Under the pieces are notes generated by a model, which worked only from the letters and a program-made list of their open reading frames with translations, ran no database searches and was not told the origin of the DNA. From an uncultured Oscillospiraceae bacterium (lineage in GTDB: Bacteria; Bacillota_A; Clostridia; Oscillospirales; Oscillospiraceae), in NCBI GenBank assembly GCA_900769845.1, contig CAAGIF010000224.1, positions 1-34,302 of the forward strand: a stretch of DNA of 34,302 bases, written 5' to 3'. A program made the position numbers and the translations under genes. This document shows positions 24,833-33,762 of this stretch, one piece after another; within the stretch, counting starts at the first letter, position 1; every line of letters starts with the position of its first letter.

Positions 24833-25390
24833 TTAACCCAGCGCGGCGACACAGGCCAGCGCAGCATTGACGCCAGCGCAGACCGCTTCGGAGGTAATGG
24901 TGGCGCCGGTGATGGCATCCAACGTTCCGGTGCCCCGTTTTTCCGTACCCACCGTTCCGCTGGTTCCGATAAACTGGTCCCGGAACTCCTGACCCTTGGA
25001 GGTATTGGCAGCCGCAACCGCGCCCAGACCGGCAGTTTCCGTGTGGGAAATGATGGAGATGCCCAGCACCTTGCCCTCAAAATCCACGCCCACCATCATG
25101 GTGATGGTGTTGTCAAAACCGGAGGGCTTGACCTCCAAGGCATAGCCGCTCGCGCCTTTATACACCTTAGAAACCAGACCTCCCTGATCATCAAAGTCAG
25201 TTACCTCTTCGTCATAGCCGCCGGGCAGAACTGCCGCAATGGCTTCCTGGGTCTTGTTATAAGCCTGCTGGTCGATGATGGGTTTTGTAATGGAATTGAC
25301 ACCGGCCAGAAGGGCTGCGACCAGGGCGGTAATCGCCAGCAGTGTTCCGGCGATCCGCAGGACATACAAAGCCGTATTTTCCTTTTTCAT
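24833..25390 (-). CDS. rnfG: Rnf complex subunit RnfG (covalent flavoprotein)
   Basis: 185 residues. One N-terminal membrane helix (about 9-31) anchors an extracytoplasmic FMN-binding domain. The motif DAITGATITSEAV contains the threonine that carries covalently bound FMN in this family, attached by ApbE/Ftp, which is not encoded here. HTETAGLGAVAA is the other conserved FMN-binding stretch. The start overlaps the rnfD stop by four bases (ATGA). Confidence 0.95.
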   Translation of the reverse strand: MKKENTALYVLRIAGTLLAITALVAALLAGVNSITKPIIDQQAYNKTQEAIAAVLPGGYDEEVTDFDDQGGLVSKVYKGASGYALEVKPSGFDNTITMMVGVDFEGKVLGISIISHTETAGLGAVAAANTSKGQEFRDQFIGTSGTVGTEKRGTGTLDAITGATITSEAVCAGVNAALACVAALG

Positions 25391-26385
25391 TTCTTCGCCG
25401 CCTCCTTTCTGGGTGCGCCGAATTTTGTAGGTCTGCCGATGCGGTCCAGCAGCACCACGCAGCAGTTCATGATCAAAATGGCGTAGGAAACGCCCTCGTT
25501 ATAGCCGCCGAAATAGCGGATCACCACCGTCAGAACGCCACAGCCGATGCCGTAAACCAACTGGCCCAACTTCGTGATGGGGGATGTAACATAGTCCGTT
25601 GCCATAAAGATCGCGCCCAGCATCAAGCCGCCGGTGAACAGCTGATAAGCCATCCAGGTGATCCTGTTCTGCCCCTGGGGGAACAGGAAGGTCAGAACGG
25701 CCACCGTTCCGATGAACGCCAGGGGAATCCGGGCAGTGATCACCTTTCTGCACAGCAGATAGGCAAAGCCGATCAGCAAAAGCAACGCAGAGGTCTCACC
25801 GATGCATCCACCCACATTGCCCAGAAAGGCATCCAGAACCGACGCCTGGGGCATCAGACCCTGGTGCATGTTGGCAAGGGGTGTCGCCTCAGTGACAATA
25901 TCCGCAGCGCCAAGAACCGCCGCCTGATTCTCCCAGCCCACCTTCACCCAGGTAGACATGGCTACGGGCCAACTGAACATAAAGGCCCGGCCTGCCAGGG
26001 CGGGATTGACGATGTTCTTGCCAATGCCGCCGAAGAGCATCTTCACCAGAATAATGGCAAAAGCGTCGCCGATGATGATCATCCAGTAAGGAATGGTGGG
26101 CGGGCAGACAAAGGCCAGCAGCATGCCGGTGACCACAGCAGAAAGATCATGGGTCTTGTCATTCTGCTTCATCACCCCGCACCAGCCCCACTCAAAGAAC
26201 ACACAGGCCGCCACGGAAACCAGCGTAACCATCAGCGCCCGAATGCCAAAGAAATACACGCCGCCTGCCAGAGCCGGCAGCAGGGCGATCACCACATCCC
26301 GCATAATTGTGCTTGTGGTGATGGGAGAATGTACATGGGGAGAGCTGGAAATCGTCAGCTCATAGTAATATTTCATTTGGGCCAT
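25387..26385 (-). CDS. rnfD: Rnf complex subunit RnfD (membrane flavoprotein)
   Basis: 332 residues from ATG 26385, seven bases after GGAG of a longer AAGGAGGTGGAG site. It opens with SSSPHVHSPITTSTIMRDV, the conserved RnfD/NqrB start, and has eight to nine membrane helices. DIVTEATPLANM holds the threonine expected to bear covalent FMN. GKNIVNPALAGRAFMF and FGGIGKNIVNPA are family hallmarks. It lies between rnfC and rnfG in the usual clostridial order. Confidence 0.95.
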   Translation of the reverse strand: MAQMKYYYELTISSSPHVHSPITTSTIMRDVVIALLPALAGGVYFFGIRALMVTLVSVAACVFFEWGWCGVMKQNDKTHDLSAVVTGMLLAFVCPPTIPYWMIIIGDAFAIILVKMLFGGIGKNIVNPALAGRAFMFSWPVAMSTWVKVGWENQAAVLGAADIVTEATPLANMHQGLMPQASVLDAFLGNVGGCIGETSALLLLIGFAYLLCRKVITARIPLAFIGTVAVLTFLFPQGQNRITWMAYQLFTGGLMLGAIFMATDYVTSPITKLGQLVYGIGCGVLTVVIRYFGGYNEGVSYAILIMNCCVVLLDRIGRPTKFGAPRKEAAKK

Positions 26386-26402
26386 TTTCGATCTCCACCT
26401 CC

Positions 26403-27728
26403 TTATTTTTTCATTGCAGCAGAAGCAGCCATACGGATCTGCTGCTTGCCGGAGCGGAAGGCCAGAACCAGAGGCACGCAGGCGGGACAGGTATAAGCGC
26501 AGCAGCCGCACTCAATGCAGTCCATGATATTGGTCGCCTTCATTTCCTCCAGATCCCCTGTGTACAGCGCCTTATACATCAGCACCGGCATCAGCTTCAT
26601 GGGGCAGGCATCGATGCACCTGCCACAGCGGATGCAGCGGGAATCTTCCACATTGTATTTATTATCCAAACCCAGAATGGTAATGGCATTGGTGCCCTTG
26701 ATGGTAGGAACGCTCAGATCATACTGGGTCACACCCATCATGGGGCCGCCGGAGATGACCTTATAGGGATTCTGGGAATGACCCACAGCCTCCAGAAGGT
26801 CATTGTAGCTGGTGCCGATGGGAACCAGCAGATTTTTGGGTTCCATGACGATGTCGCCGGAAACGGTGACCACCCGCTTGACCAGGGGCATGCCCTGATA
26901 CACCACATCATGGATCGCCTTGCAGGTGGCTGCGTTAAACACAGCACAGCCCACGGCTGCGGGCAGGCCGCCGGAGGGCACTTCCCGGCCGGTAACTGCA
27001 TAGATCAGCTGTTTTTCTGCGCCCTGGGGATACTTGGCAGGCAGCACATCCACGATGATCCCGGAATTGGGACCTGCTGCGCGGCGGAGAGCCTTTGCCG
27101 CAGCGGGTTTATTGTCCTCAATGCCGATGTGGGCCTCCTTCAAGCCAAGTATCCTCATAATGACCTGCACACCGGAAATCAATTCTTCCGGATATTCCTG
27201 GCAGATCCGGTCATCGGATACGATGTAGGGCTCGCATTCGCCGGCGTTGATAATAACCGTGTCCACCTTACCAATGCCTGAGGAAAGCTTTACATGGGTG
27301 GGGAATGTGGCGCCGCCCATACCCACAATACCGCCTTCCCGGATGATATCCATCAGTTCCTCTGCGCTCAATGCATCCACTTCTTCCTGGGTTCTGGGCT
27401 TCACATCCTCGTGAAGCGTTCCCAGATGGTCATTTTCAATAACCACACTCATCATGGTGGTTCCGCTGGAATGGGCGCGCATTTCCACTGCCTTTACTTT
27501 GCCGGACACAGGCGCATGAACCGGGGCGCAAAGCCCCTGATTGTCGCCGATCTTCTGCCCCACCGTTACCATATCTCCCTTTTTGACCAGCGGCTTACAG
27601 GGAGCACCGATATGCTGGGACATGGGAATCACCAGAACATCCGGCTCCGGAAACTCCAGAATCTTCTTGCGCTCCGCATAAAACTTATTATCCTTTGGAT
27701 GGATCCCTCCGAAAAAGGAAAACGCCAT
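26403..27728 (-). CDS. rnfC: Rnf complex subunit RnfC (NADH/FMN-binding, iron-sulfur)
   Basis: 441 residues from ATG 27728, five bases after AGAGGTGA. It is the first gene of the operon. GGIHPKDNK begins the N-terminal domain; GIVGMGGATFPTHVKL is the NADH/FMN-binding glycine-rich segment homologous to complex I NuoF, followed by INAGECEPYI. Two [4Fe-4S] sets close the protein: CIRCGRCIDACP and CIECGCCAYTCP. It passes electrons to NAD+ on the cytoplasmic side. Confidence 0.96.
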   Translation of the reverse strand: MAFSFFGGIHPKDNKFYAERKKILEFPEPDVLVIPMSQHIGAPCKPLVKKGDMVTVGQKIGDNQGLCAPVHAPVSGKVKAVEMRAHSSGTTMMSVVIENDHLGTLHEDVKPRTQEEVDALSAEELMDIIREGGIVGMGGATFPTHVKLSSGIGKVDTVIINAGECEPYIVSDDRICQEYPEELISGVQVIMRILGLKEAHIGIEDNKPAAAKALRRAAGPNSGIIVDVLPAKYPQGAEKQLIYAVTGREVPSGGLPAAVGCAVFNAATCKAIHDVVYQGMPLVKRVVTVSGDIVMEPKNLLVPIGTSYNDLLEAVGHSQNPYKVISGGPMMGVTQYDLSVPTIKGTNAITILGLDNKYNVEDSRCIRCGRCIDACPMKLMPVLMYKALYTGDLEEMKATNIMDCIECGCCAYTCPACVPLVLAFRSGKQQIRMAASAAMKK

Positions 27729-27780
27729 AACTGTCACCTCTTTCAAATCGCACGGCATAACACCGCATTTTATAAATAAT

Positions 27781-27809
27781 ATCATACCGCAGATTTCCCA
27801 CTTTGTCCA
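27781..27809 (-). promoter_or_regulatory. Promoter of the rnf operon
   Basis: On the minus strand TGGACA (27804-27809), a 17-base spacer and TATGAT (27781-27786) lie about 53 bases before rnfC. No other promoter-like site occurs within the operon, whose genes overlap or are separated by at most 17 bases. Confidence 0.65.
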
Positions 27810-27931
27810 CAGGTTTTCAGCATTTTATACAGTTTTTCCATGATAAAGTATGATTTTATCGATATAAATTGACATATTTTCCCGCATTGTCGGGAAGACA
27901 TTCCCATCCGAACCTCTTCTTCACTTTTTTG

Positions 27932-27959
27932 TTGCAAATCCGAAAAAAAAGGATATGAT
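27932..27959 (+). promoter_or_regulatory. Promoter of the BMP-like/dap operon
   Basis: TTGCAA (27932-27937), a 16-base A-rich spacer and TATGAT (27954-27959) precede the ATG at 27994. It is divergent from the rnf promoter, with about 120 bases between them in which I see no clear operator. Confidence 0.6.
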
Positions 27960-27993
27960 ATAAGTGTGAAATTGTCATCATTTGGAGGCTGCC

Positions 27994-29946
27994 ATGAACA
28001 TACAGTTGGCCCGGGAAGAATATACCGCCGCCCTGAATCGGGGCAAAAAGGAATATAAGGAACTGGTGGCAGCCGGAAAGTGTCCCCATCCCGCAGTTCT
28101 GGACACCATCCTGGGAGATCAGGCTTACGACATCGTGCAGGATCTGGGCATCGTGGAAATCCCCGCAGACCGGATCGTGGGCACAAAATCCGCCGGTCGG
28201 ATCTCCGCCTTCACGCCGACCTTCAGTCCGCTGCTGGCCATGGGAACAGAATTCTCCATCAAATGGACCCTGCTGTGTCAGGACCACATAGGGGACACCG
28301 GCATCCGGGAGCCCATCGTCTGCTACGAATATCTGGGCAATTTCTATGTCCAGGAAGGAAATAAGCGGGTTTCCGTTCTGCGGCATTTCGGCGCCACCCG
28401 GATCATCTCTTCCGTAAAACGGATCCTTCCCAAAAAGTCTGACGAGCCCCGGATCCGGGCATATCAGGAGTTTCTGGAATTTTATAAGCTATCCCGGCTT
28501 TACACCGTTCAGTACCGCCGTCCAGGGGATTACGCCAAGCTTTTGGCCGCGCTGGACAAGTCTCCAGCGGATCCCTGGACAGAACAGGAGCGGCGCGCCT
28601 TCCAGGCCTATTTCCTATACTTCCAGAACGCCTTTCAGGCCCTGCACACCAACGAGGATATTCTCCCGGAAGAGGCGCTGCTGCTTTGGCTGACCCTCCA
28701 CTCCTACCGGGATCTGGGCCAGATGACCGATTCCGAAATCAAAAATTCCCTCGGCGCCCTTTGGGCAGATGTGGTGGCAGGCTCCCGGAAATCCCAGCTG
28801 GCTACCGAACCCCAAACCCCCGCCGACAGCAAGCCCGGCATTCTCAGCCGGATCATCTCCTCTGGTCCGGATCATCTGAATATCGCCTTCGTGCATCAGC
28901 TGGATGCGGTTTCCAGCAACTGGGTCCAAGGCCACGAAAGCGGGCGGCGGCATATTGAAAATGTTTTCGGCGACACCGTCACCGCCCGCAGCTACTTCAA
29001 CGCCAATACCGCCGAGGAAGCAGAGGCTGTTTTACAGCAGGCGATTTCTGACGGCGCTCAGGTGGTGTTCACCACCGCCCCCAAACTCAGCCGCGCCACA
29101 TTAAAAATGGCGGTGCGTTACCCAAAAATACAGTTTTTTAATTGCTCCGTGGACCAGCCTTATTCCAGTGTACGCACCTACTACGGCAGAATCTACGAAG
29201 CAAAGTTCATCACCGGCGCCATTGCCGGCGCTATGGCGGAAAATGACCGGATCGGATACATCGCATCCAATCCCATCTTCGGTGTTCCCGCCTCCATCAA
29301 CGCCTTTGCCCTGGGCGCCCAGCTGACAAATCCCCGGGCGCGGATTGAACTGCGCTGGTCCTGCTGCGAAGGTTCTCCCCAGGCGGAATTTTTCCGGGAA
29401 GGAATCCGGGTAGTATCCAACCGGGATGTTCCCACCCGCAACCGGATCTATCTGGAATTCTGCAATTACGGCACTTATCTACTGGATGACCGGGGCGAGC
29501 CTGTCCCTCTGGCTTCTCCCGTCTGGCTGTGGGGCAATTTCTACGAGCAGACGGTTCGCAGCATTCTCTCCGGCTCCAAAAATGACCGGAGCGATCCCAC
29601 TGCCATCAACTACTGGCTGGGTATGGATTCCGGTGTGATCGGGATCAATTTGTCCACCAAGCTTCCTGTTGGTGTCCGCGCCATGGCGGATTGGCTGGAA
29701 AAGGGCATCTCCTCCCGAAAACTGGACCCCTTTGCCCGAAAGATCATCGCCCAGGACGGCAGTATCAGAAATACCGGCGAAGGCAGCTTTACTCCGGAGC
29801 AGCTTCTGCATATGAACTGGCTCTGCGAGAATGTGAATGGCTGCATTCCCGGCTTTGAGGACATCCTCCCCATGAGTCAGCCCCTGGTTCGGGAACTTGG
29901 GATCTACCGGAATGCCATTCCCGCGGCAAAGGAGGCAGACACATGA
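27994..29946 (+). CDS. Cytoplasmic fusion of a ParB/sulfiredoxin-like domain and a BMP (PnrA-like) ligand-binding domain
   Basis: 650 residues from ATG 27994, five bases after GGAGG. No signal peptide or lipobox is present, so it should be cytoplasmic, unlike ordinary BMP/PnrA lipoproteins. Residues about 55-141 look like a ParB/sulfiredoxin-type fold, with IVEIPADRIVGT and the signature YVQEGNKRVSVLRHFGA. A helical middle region (about 150-270) follows. Residues about 293-600 resemble the BMP periplasmic-binding family (LNIAFVHQLDAVSSNWVQGH, GAQVVFTTAPKLSR, AKFITGAIAGAMAENDRIGYIA), which binds purine nucleosides in PnrA. It may sense a nucleoside-like ligand, perhaps transducing it through the N-terminal domain; this is inference. 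It heads an operon and overlaps the next gene by four bases. Confidence 0.75.
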   Translation: MNIQLAREEYTAALNRGKKEYKELVAAGKCPHPAVLDTILGDQAYDIVQDLGIVEIPADRIVGTKSAGRISAFTPTFSPLLAMGTEFSIKWTLLCQDHIGDTGIREPIVCYEYLGNFYVQEGNKRVSVLRHFGATRIISSVKRILPKKSDEPRIRAYQEFLEFYKLSRLYTVQYRRPGDYAKLLAALDKSPADPWTEQERRAFQAYFLYFQNAFQALHTNEDILPEEALLLWLTLHSYRDLGQMTDSEIKNSLGALWADVVAGSRKSQLATEPQTPADSKPGILSRIISSGPDHLNIAFVHQLDAVSSNWVQGHESGRRHIENVFGDTVTARSYFNANTAEEAEAVLQQAISDGAQVVFTTAPKLSRATLKMAVRYPKIQFFNCSVDQPYSSVRTYYGRIYEAKFITGAIAGAMAENDRIGYIASNPIFGVPASINAFALGAQLTNPRARIELRWSCCEGSPQAEFFREGIRVVSNRDVPTRNRIYLEFCNYGTYLLDDRGEPVPLASPVWLWGNFYEQTVRSILSGSKNDRSDPTAINYWLGMDSGVIGINLSTKLPVGVRAMADWLEKGISSRKLDPFARKIIAQDGSIRNTGEGSFTPEQLLHMNWLCENVNGCIPGFEDILPMSQPLVRELGIYRNAIPAAKEADT

Positions 29947-30620
29947 AAATACTCACGGTTTCTGACGAAGAATGCGCCGCCCTCTGGGACTACTATATTC
30001 CCGGCAGACTGGACGGATATGATCTGATCCTCTCCTGCGGAGATCTGAAGCCGGAGTATCTATCCTTTCTTGTGACAATGGCAAAATGCCCGGTGCTCTA
30101 TGTTCCCGGCAACCACGATACCAAATATCTGCAATCTCCTCCCGAGGGCTGTGATTGCATTGATGACCACATGGTTCTTTATAACGGTCTGCGGATTCTG
30201 GGGCTGGGGGGCTGCCGGAAGTATCACGACGGCCCCTACCAGTACACCGAAGCCCAGATGCGGCGCCGGATCCGCCGGCTCAGGTTCTTCCTGTGGCTGC
30301 ACAAGGGTGTGGACATTGTGGTGACCCACTCCCCCGCCGAGGGTCTGGGGGACGGGGACGACCCCGCCCACCGTGGTTTCCGCGCTCTGCGGGAGCTTCT
30401 GGATAAGTACAAACCCGCTTATCTGATCCACGGTCATGTGCACATGAACTACGGCGCAGAGGTTCCCCGGCTGCAGCGCTACGGCAGCACTACCGTGGTC
30501 AATGCCTTTTCCCGCTATACTCTGGAGATCCCAGACCGGGATGTCCCCCTGGGGCAGTACGGCCAGTTGCAGCATCTGACCCCCAGAAAACGCGCCGCAG
30601 GCGGAAATCCGGATTTCTGA
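29943..30620 (+). CDS. Calcineurin-like metallophosphoesterase-fold protein
   Basis: 225 residues. Metallophosphoesterase motifs are CGDLKPEY, VPGNHDTKY, VVTHSPAEG and LIHGHVHMNYG. The first motif, normally DxH, reads SDEEC: the Asp is kept but the His is replaced by Glu, so one metal site may be altered. The substrate is unknown; nucleotides or phosphoesters are usual for the fold. The start codon overlaps the stop of the BMP-like gene (ATGA), so the two proteins are probably made together and may act on the same small molecule. Confidence 0.85.
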   Translation: MKILTVSDEECAALWDYYIPGRLDGYDLILSCGDLKPEYLSFLVTMAKCPVLYVPGNHDTKYLQSPPEGCDCIDDHMVLYNGLRILGLGGCRKYHDGPYQYTEAQMRRRIRRLRFFLWLHKGVDIVVTHSPAEGLGDGDDPAHRGFRALRELLDKYKPAYLIHGHVHMNYGAEVPRLQRYGSTTVVNAFSRYTLEIPDRDVPLGQYGQLQHLTPRKRAAGGNPDF

Positions 30621-30654
30621 GCCGCGGCAAGATTCCAAAGAAAGAGGATTGCCT

Positions 30655-31302
30655 ATGTTTACCGGCTACACCCCCGAAACCGTGGATTTCCTGTGGGGAA
30701 TTCGCATGAACAACAACAGGGAATGGTTTATGGAGCATAAGAAGGACTATGTTGCCCACCTGTATGAACCCACAAAGGCTCTGGGCAAATATCTGTTCCA
30801 GCCCTTCCTGGAGCGCCCCGGCGACCTGCTGAAGGTCAGCCGCATTTATCGGGACGCCCGGCTCCACCATCCCCTTCCCTACAAGGAAAGTTTATGGATC
30901 TGCATTCGTCAGGATGTGGAATGGTGGGGAGAAAACCCCTGTCTGTTCTTCGAGATCAACCCGGAGGGCGTGGATTACGGTTTCTTCCTGCTGTCGCCCC
31001 GTCCGGCGGTGATGAAGCAGTTTCGCCAGAGCATCTGCAATTCCCCCGATGAATTCCTCTCCATCATTCAAAAAGCCGAAGCATCCTCCGGGATGAAGAT
31101 CACCGCCCAGGAATACAAGCGGCCGGAAAAATGCGACAACCCGGATCTGGAGCGGTTCTATCTCTGGAAATCCCAGATCGGCTGCATCTGCCACGAGGAT
31201 TTCAGCGAAAGCACCTTCGGTCCGGAGCTGGCAGTCCGGGTATCGGAATTTTTGGAGAAATTTTACCCGATCTATCATTACTTCAACCGATTCAAAGTCT
31301 GA
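30655..31302 (+). CDS. DUF2461 family protein
   Basis: 215 residues from ATG 30655, six bases after AAAGAGGA. The N-terminal FLWGIRMNNNREWFMEHKKDY and RIYRDARLHHPLPYKESLW, followed by FFEINPEGVDYGFFL, match the conserved blocks of DUF2461 (TIGR02453 type), widespread soluble proteins of unknown function. The acidic and Trp-rich surface motifs are kept. It lies between the metallophosphoesterase gene and dapA on the same strand, with gaps of 34 and 21 bases and no terminator, so it appears to be part of the same operon. Confidence 0.85.
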   Translation: MFTGYTPETVDFLWGIRMNNNREWFMEHKKDYVAHLYEPTKALGKYLFQPFLERPGDLLKVSRIYRDARLHHPLPYKESLWICIRQDVEWWGENPCLFFEINPEGVDYGFFLLSPRPAVMKQFRQSICNSPDEFLSIIQKAEASSGMKITAQEYKRPEKCDNPDLERFYLWKSQIGCICHEDFSESTFGPELAVRVSEFLEKFYPIYHYFNRFKV

Positions 31303-31323
31303 CCCCGTTAGGAGAAATAGATT

Positions 31324-32214
31324 ATGAAAAACAGAATTTATACCGGTATGGGCACCGCCCTGGTGACCCCCATGACCCGGGATCTCCGGGTGGATTACGA
31401 AGCCCTGGGCCGTCTCATCGACTTTCAGATCGAAGCGGGTATCCATGCGCTGATCGCGGTGGGCACCACCGGAGAAAGCGCCACCCTGGAGCCCGAAGAG
31501 CAGAAGGAAGTGATCCGCTTCACCGTGGAACGGACCGCGGGCCGGGTTCCCGTTATCGCCGGCGTAGGCTCCAACAGCACTGTCCACGCCCTCGCCAATG
31601 TAAAAAACGCCTGCGATGCCGGGGCAGACGCTCTGCTGGCGGTTACACCCTACTATAACAAAGCCACCCAGGCTGGCCTGATCGCCCACTTTACCGCCAT
31701 GGCAGATGCCGCCACCGTGCCGGTGATCCTCTACAATGTTCCCGGCCGTACCGGCTGTAATCTGCTGCCGGAAACCGTCGCTGTCCTTGCCGACCACCCC
31801 CGGATCGCGGGTATCAAGGAAGCCTCCGGCAATATGGCCCAGACGGTAAAGCTGATAAGCCTCTGCGGCGATAAGATCGATGTCTATTCCGGTGAGGATG
31901 CTCTCACCGTTCCCATGATGGCCATGGGCGCCGCTGGAACCATCAGCGTACTGAGCAATGTGGTTCCCGCAGAAGCTGCCGCCATGGCAAATGCCGCCGC
32001 AGCCGGGGATTACGAAACCGCCGCGGCCTGGCAGTGCCGTCTGCTGCCCCTGGTGGACGCGCTGTTCAGCGAGGTCAACCCCATCCCCGCCAAGGCTGCT
32101 GTCGCCGCCATGGGCTTCGGGGAAGAAAACCTCCGGCTGCCCCTGACTCCCATGGAGGATGCCCGCCGGGCCGTACTCTTCGCAGAAATGCGAAAGCTGG
32201 GGGTTCGGGTATGA
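31324..32214 (+). CDS. dapA: 4-hydroxy-tetrahydrodipicolinate synthase
   Basis: Condenses pyruvate with aspartate semialdehyde, the first committed step to diaminopimelate and lysine. 296 residues, TIM barrel. VGTTGESATL (near residues 43-52) is the pyruvate carboxylate site, YNVPGRTG holds the catalytic Tyr, and the Schiff-base Lys is in GIKEASGN. ATG follows TTAGGAG. No lysine riboswitch precedes it. The stop overlaps the dapB start by four bases (ATGA). Confidence 0.97.
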   Translation: MKNRIYTGMGTALVTPMTRDLRVDYEALGRLIDFQIEAGIHALIAVGTTGESATLEPEEQKEVIRFTVERTAGRVPVIAGVGSNSTVHALANVKNACDAGADALLAVTPYYNKATQAGLIAHFTAMADAATVPVILYNVPGRTGCNLLPETVAVLADHPRIAGIKEASGNMAQTVKLISLCGDKIDVYSGEDALTVPMMAMGAAGTISVLSNVVPAEAAAMANAAAAGDYETAAAWQCRLLPLVDALFSEVNPIPAKAAVAAMGFGEENLRLPLTPMEDARRAVLFAEMRKLGVRV

Positions 32215-32936
32215 GAGTTGTTTTATGCGGCGCAAATGGCGCCATGGGCAAGCTGATTGATGAGATTCTGGGCGACCAGATTGTTGGCCGGGTCAGCATC
32301 GACGGAGAAAACGGCGTTCCCAGAAGTTTTTCCGAACTGGGCTTTGTGGAATGCGATGTGCTGATCGATTTTTCCCATCACAGCGCTATTTCCGATGTGA
32401 TCCAATATGCAAAAGCTGTGGACTGCGCTCTGGTGGTGGGAACCACCGGACACACCCCGGAGGAGGCGGAGCTGATCCGCCGGGCCGGGGAGCAGATCCC
32501 TGTGTTCTGGTCCGGCAATATGAGCCTGGGCATCGCGGTTTTGTGCCGTCTGGCAAAGGAAGCCGCCGGGTTTTTCCCGGATGCGGATATTGAGATTCTG
32601 GAGATCCATCACAACCGGAAGGTAGATGCCCCCAGCGGTACTGCCCATATGCTTTTCAACGCGATGAAAGAGGTCCGTCCCGACGCCCGGGAGATCTGTG
32701 GCCGGGCCGGAGAAGGCAAGCGCAGCAAGGACGAGATTGGCATCAGCTCCCTGCGAATGGGAAATGTGGTGGGTGTCCATGAAATCCACATCTGCGCCGG
32801 CAGCCAGTCCCTGGTGCTGCGGCACGAGGCCCACAACCGGGCTATGCTGGCAGAGGGTGCTGTGAATGCCGCCCGGTTTGTGGCAGAAAAAGCCCCCGGA
32901 CTTTACGATATGACCCATATTCTTGCGGAAAACTGA
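32211..32936 (+). CDS. dapB: 4-hydroxy-tetrahydrodipicolinate reductase
   Basis: 241 residues from ATG 32211, overlapping the dapA stop. CGANGAMGKLI is the nucleotide-binding loop, VVGTTGHT and SGNMSLGIAVL are family blocks, and EIHHNRKVDAPSGTA carries the catalytic His and the substrate-binding Lys. The acidic/basic selector after the second strand reads SIDGENG, consistent with NADH or dual use. The protein is slightly shorter than E. coli DapB, as usual for Firmicutes. Confidence 0.97.
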   Translation: MRVVLCGANGAMGKLIDEILGDQIVGRVSIDGENGVPRSFSELGFVECDVLIDFSHHSAISDVIQYAKAVDCALVVGTTGHTPEEAELIRRAGEQIPVFWSGNMSLGIAVLCRLAKEAAGFFPDADIEILEIHHNRKVDAPSGTAHMLFNAMKEVRPDAREICGRAGEGKRSKDEIGISSLRMGNVVGVHEIHICAGSQSLVLRHEAHNRAMLAEGAVNAARFVAEKAPGLYDMTHILAEN

Positions 32937-32955
32937 CAGATTCAGAGGATTTTCT

Positions 32956-33732
32956 ATGGAAGTTTGGTATATGAACGGCGCAGGCAATGACTTTATGGTA
33001 GTGGATGCCCGGGGCGAAATCTGCGATCTGGAACAACTTGCTGTAAAGTTATGTAAACTTACCCGCGCCGACGGTTTTATGGCGGTGGACGATTCTGATG
33101 TCGCCGATTTCCGTCTGCATTTTTATAATTCCGACGGTTCCCGGGGAGAAATGTGCGGCAACGGCGCACGGTGCATCTGCCGGTTTGCCTATGATATGGG
33201 CATCGCCGGGGAGACCATGGTGGTGCAGACCGATGCAGGATTGGTCCCCGGCTGGCGGATCGACGAGAATCAATACCGGGTTCGTTTGAATAATCCCGGT
33301 GTTCTGGATCTATACAGGAAAGAAGACTGCGCCTATGTGGAGCTGGGGGATCCAGGCGTTCCCCACGGGGTAAAGGAAGTTCCGGGACTAAGCTGGCGGG
33401 ACCGGGATGCCCTGCGGGAAATGGCCCGGCAGCTTCGGTTTGACCCCGCATTTCCCAAGGGCGCGAACATCAATTTCTACACCTGGCTGAATCCAGGAGA
33501 AATCCGGATCCTCACCTTTGAACGGGGTGTGGAAGATTACACTCTGGCCTGCGGTACCGGCTGCGGCAGCGCTGCCGCGGTGCTCTGGGTCCAGGGAAAG
33601 CTCCCCTCCGGAAAACTCACCGCCCACAACCGGGGCGGTATCCTCACCGTTACTGTCCGGGGCGAAGGCAGCCAAATCGCCGCCATTGAACTGGAAGGCC
33701 CCACCGAGGTCACCGCGAAATACGAGCTATGA
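32956..33732 (+). CDS. dapF: Diaminopimelate epimerase
   Basis: Interconverts LL- and meso-diaminopimelate, needed for peptidoglycan and lysine. 258 residues from ATG 32956, six bases after AGAGGA. The two catalytic cysteines are in SRGEMCGNGARC and LACGTGCGSAAAV, and MNGAGNDFMVVD is the conserved start. Together with dapA and dapB it leaves a gap from tetrahydrodipicolinate to LL-DAP, filled either by DapL or by an acetylase/succinylase route encoded elsewhere. It is the last gene of the operon. Confidence 0.97.
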   Translation: MEVWYMNGAGNDFMVVDARGEICDLEQLAVKLCKLTRADGFMAVDDSDVADFRLHFYNSDGSRGEMCGNGARCICRFAYDMGIAGETMVVQTDAGLVPGWRIDENQYRVRLNNPGVLDLYRKEDCAYVELGDPGVPHGVKEVPGLSWRDRDALREMARQLRFDPAFPKGANINFYTWLNPGEIRILTFERGVEDYTLACGTGCGSAAAVLWVQGKLPSGKLTAHNRGGILTVTVRGEGSQIAAIELEGPTEVTAKYEL

Positions 33733-33733
33733 C

Positions 33734-33760
33734 AAAACCGGCACCGAAGTGCCGGTTTTT
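33734..33760. terminator. Terminator between dapF and the spoVT-like gene
   Basis: AAAACCGGCAC and GTGCCGGTTTT form a perfect 11-base-pair stem with a CGAA tetraloop. T tracts flank it on both strands, so it can end both convergent transcripts. Confidence 0.9.
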
Positions 33761-33762
33761 CG

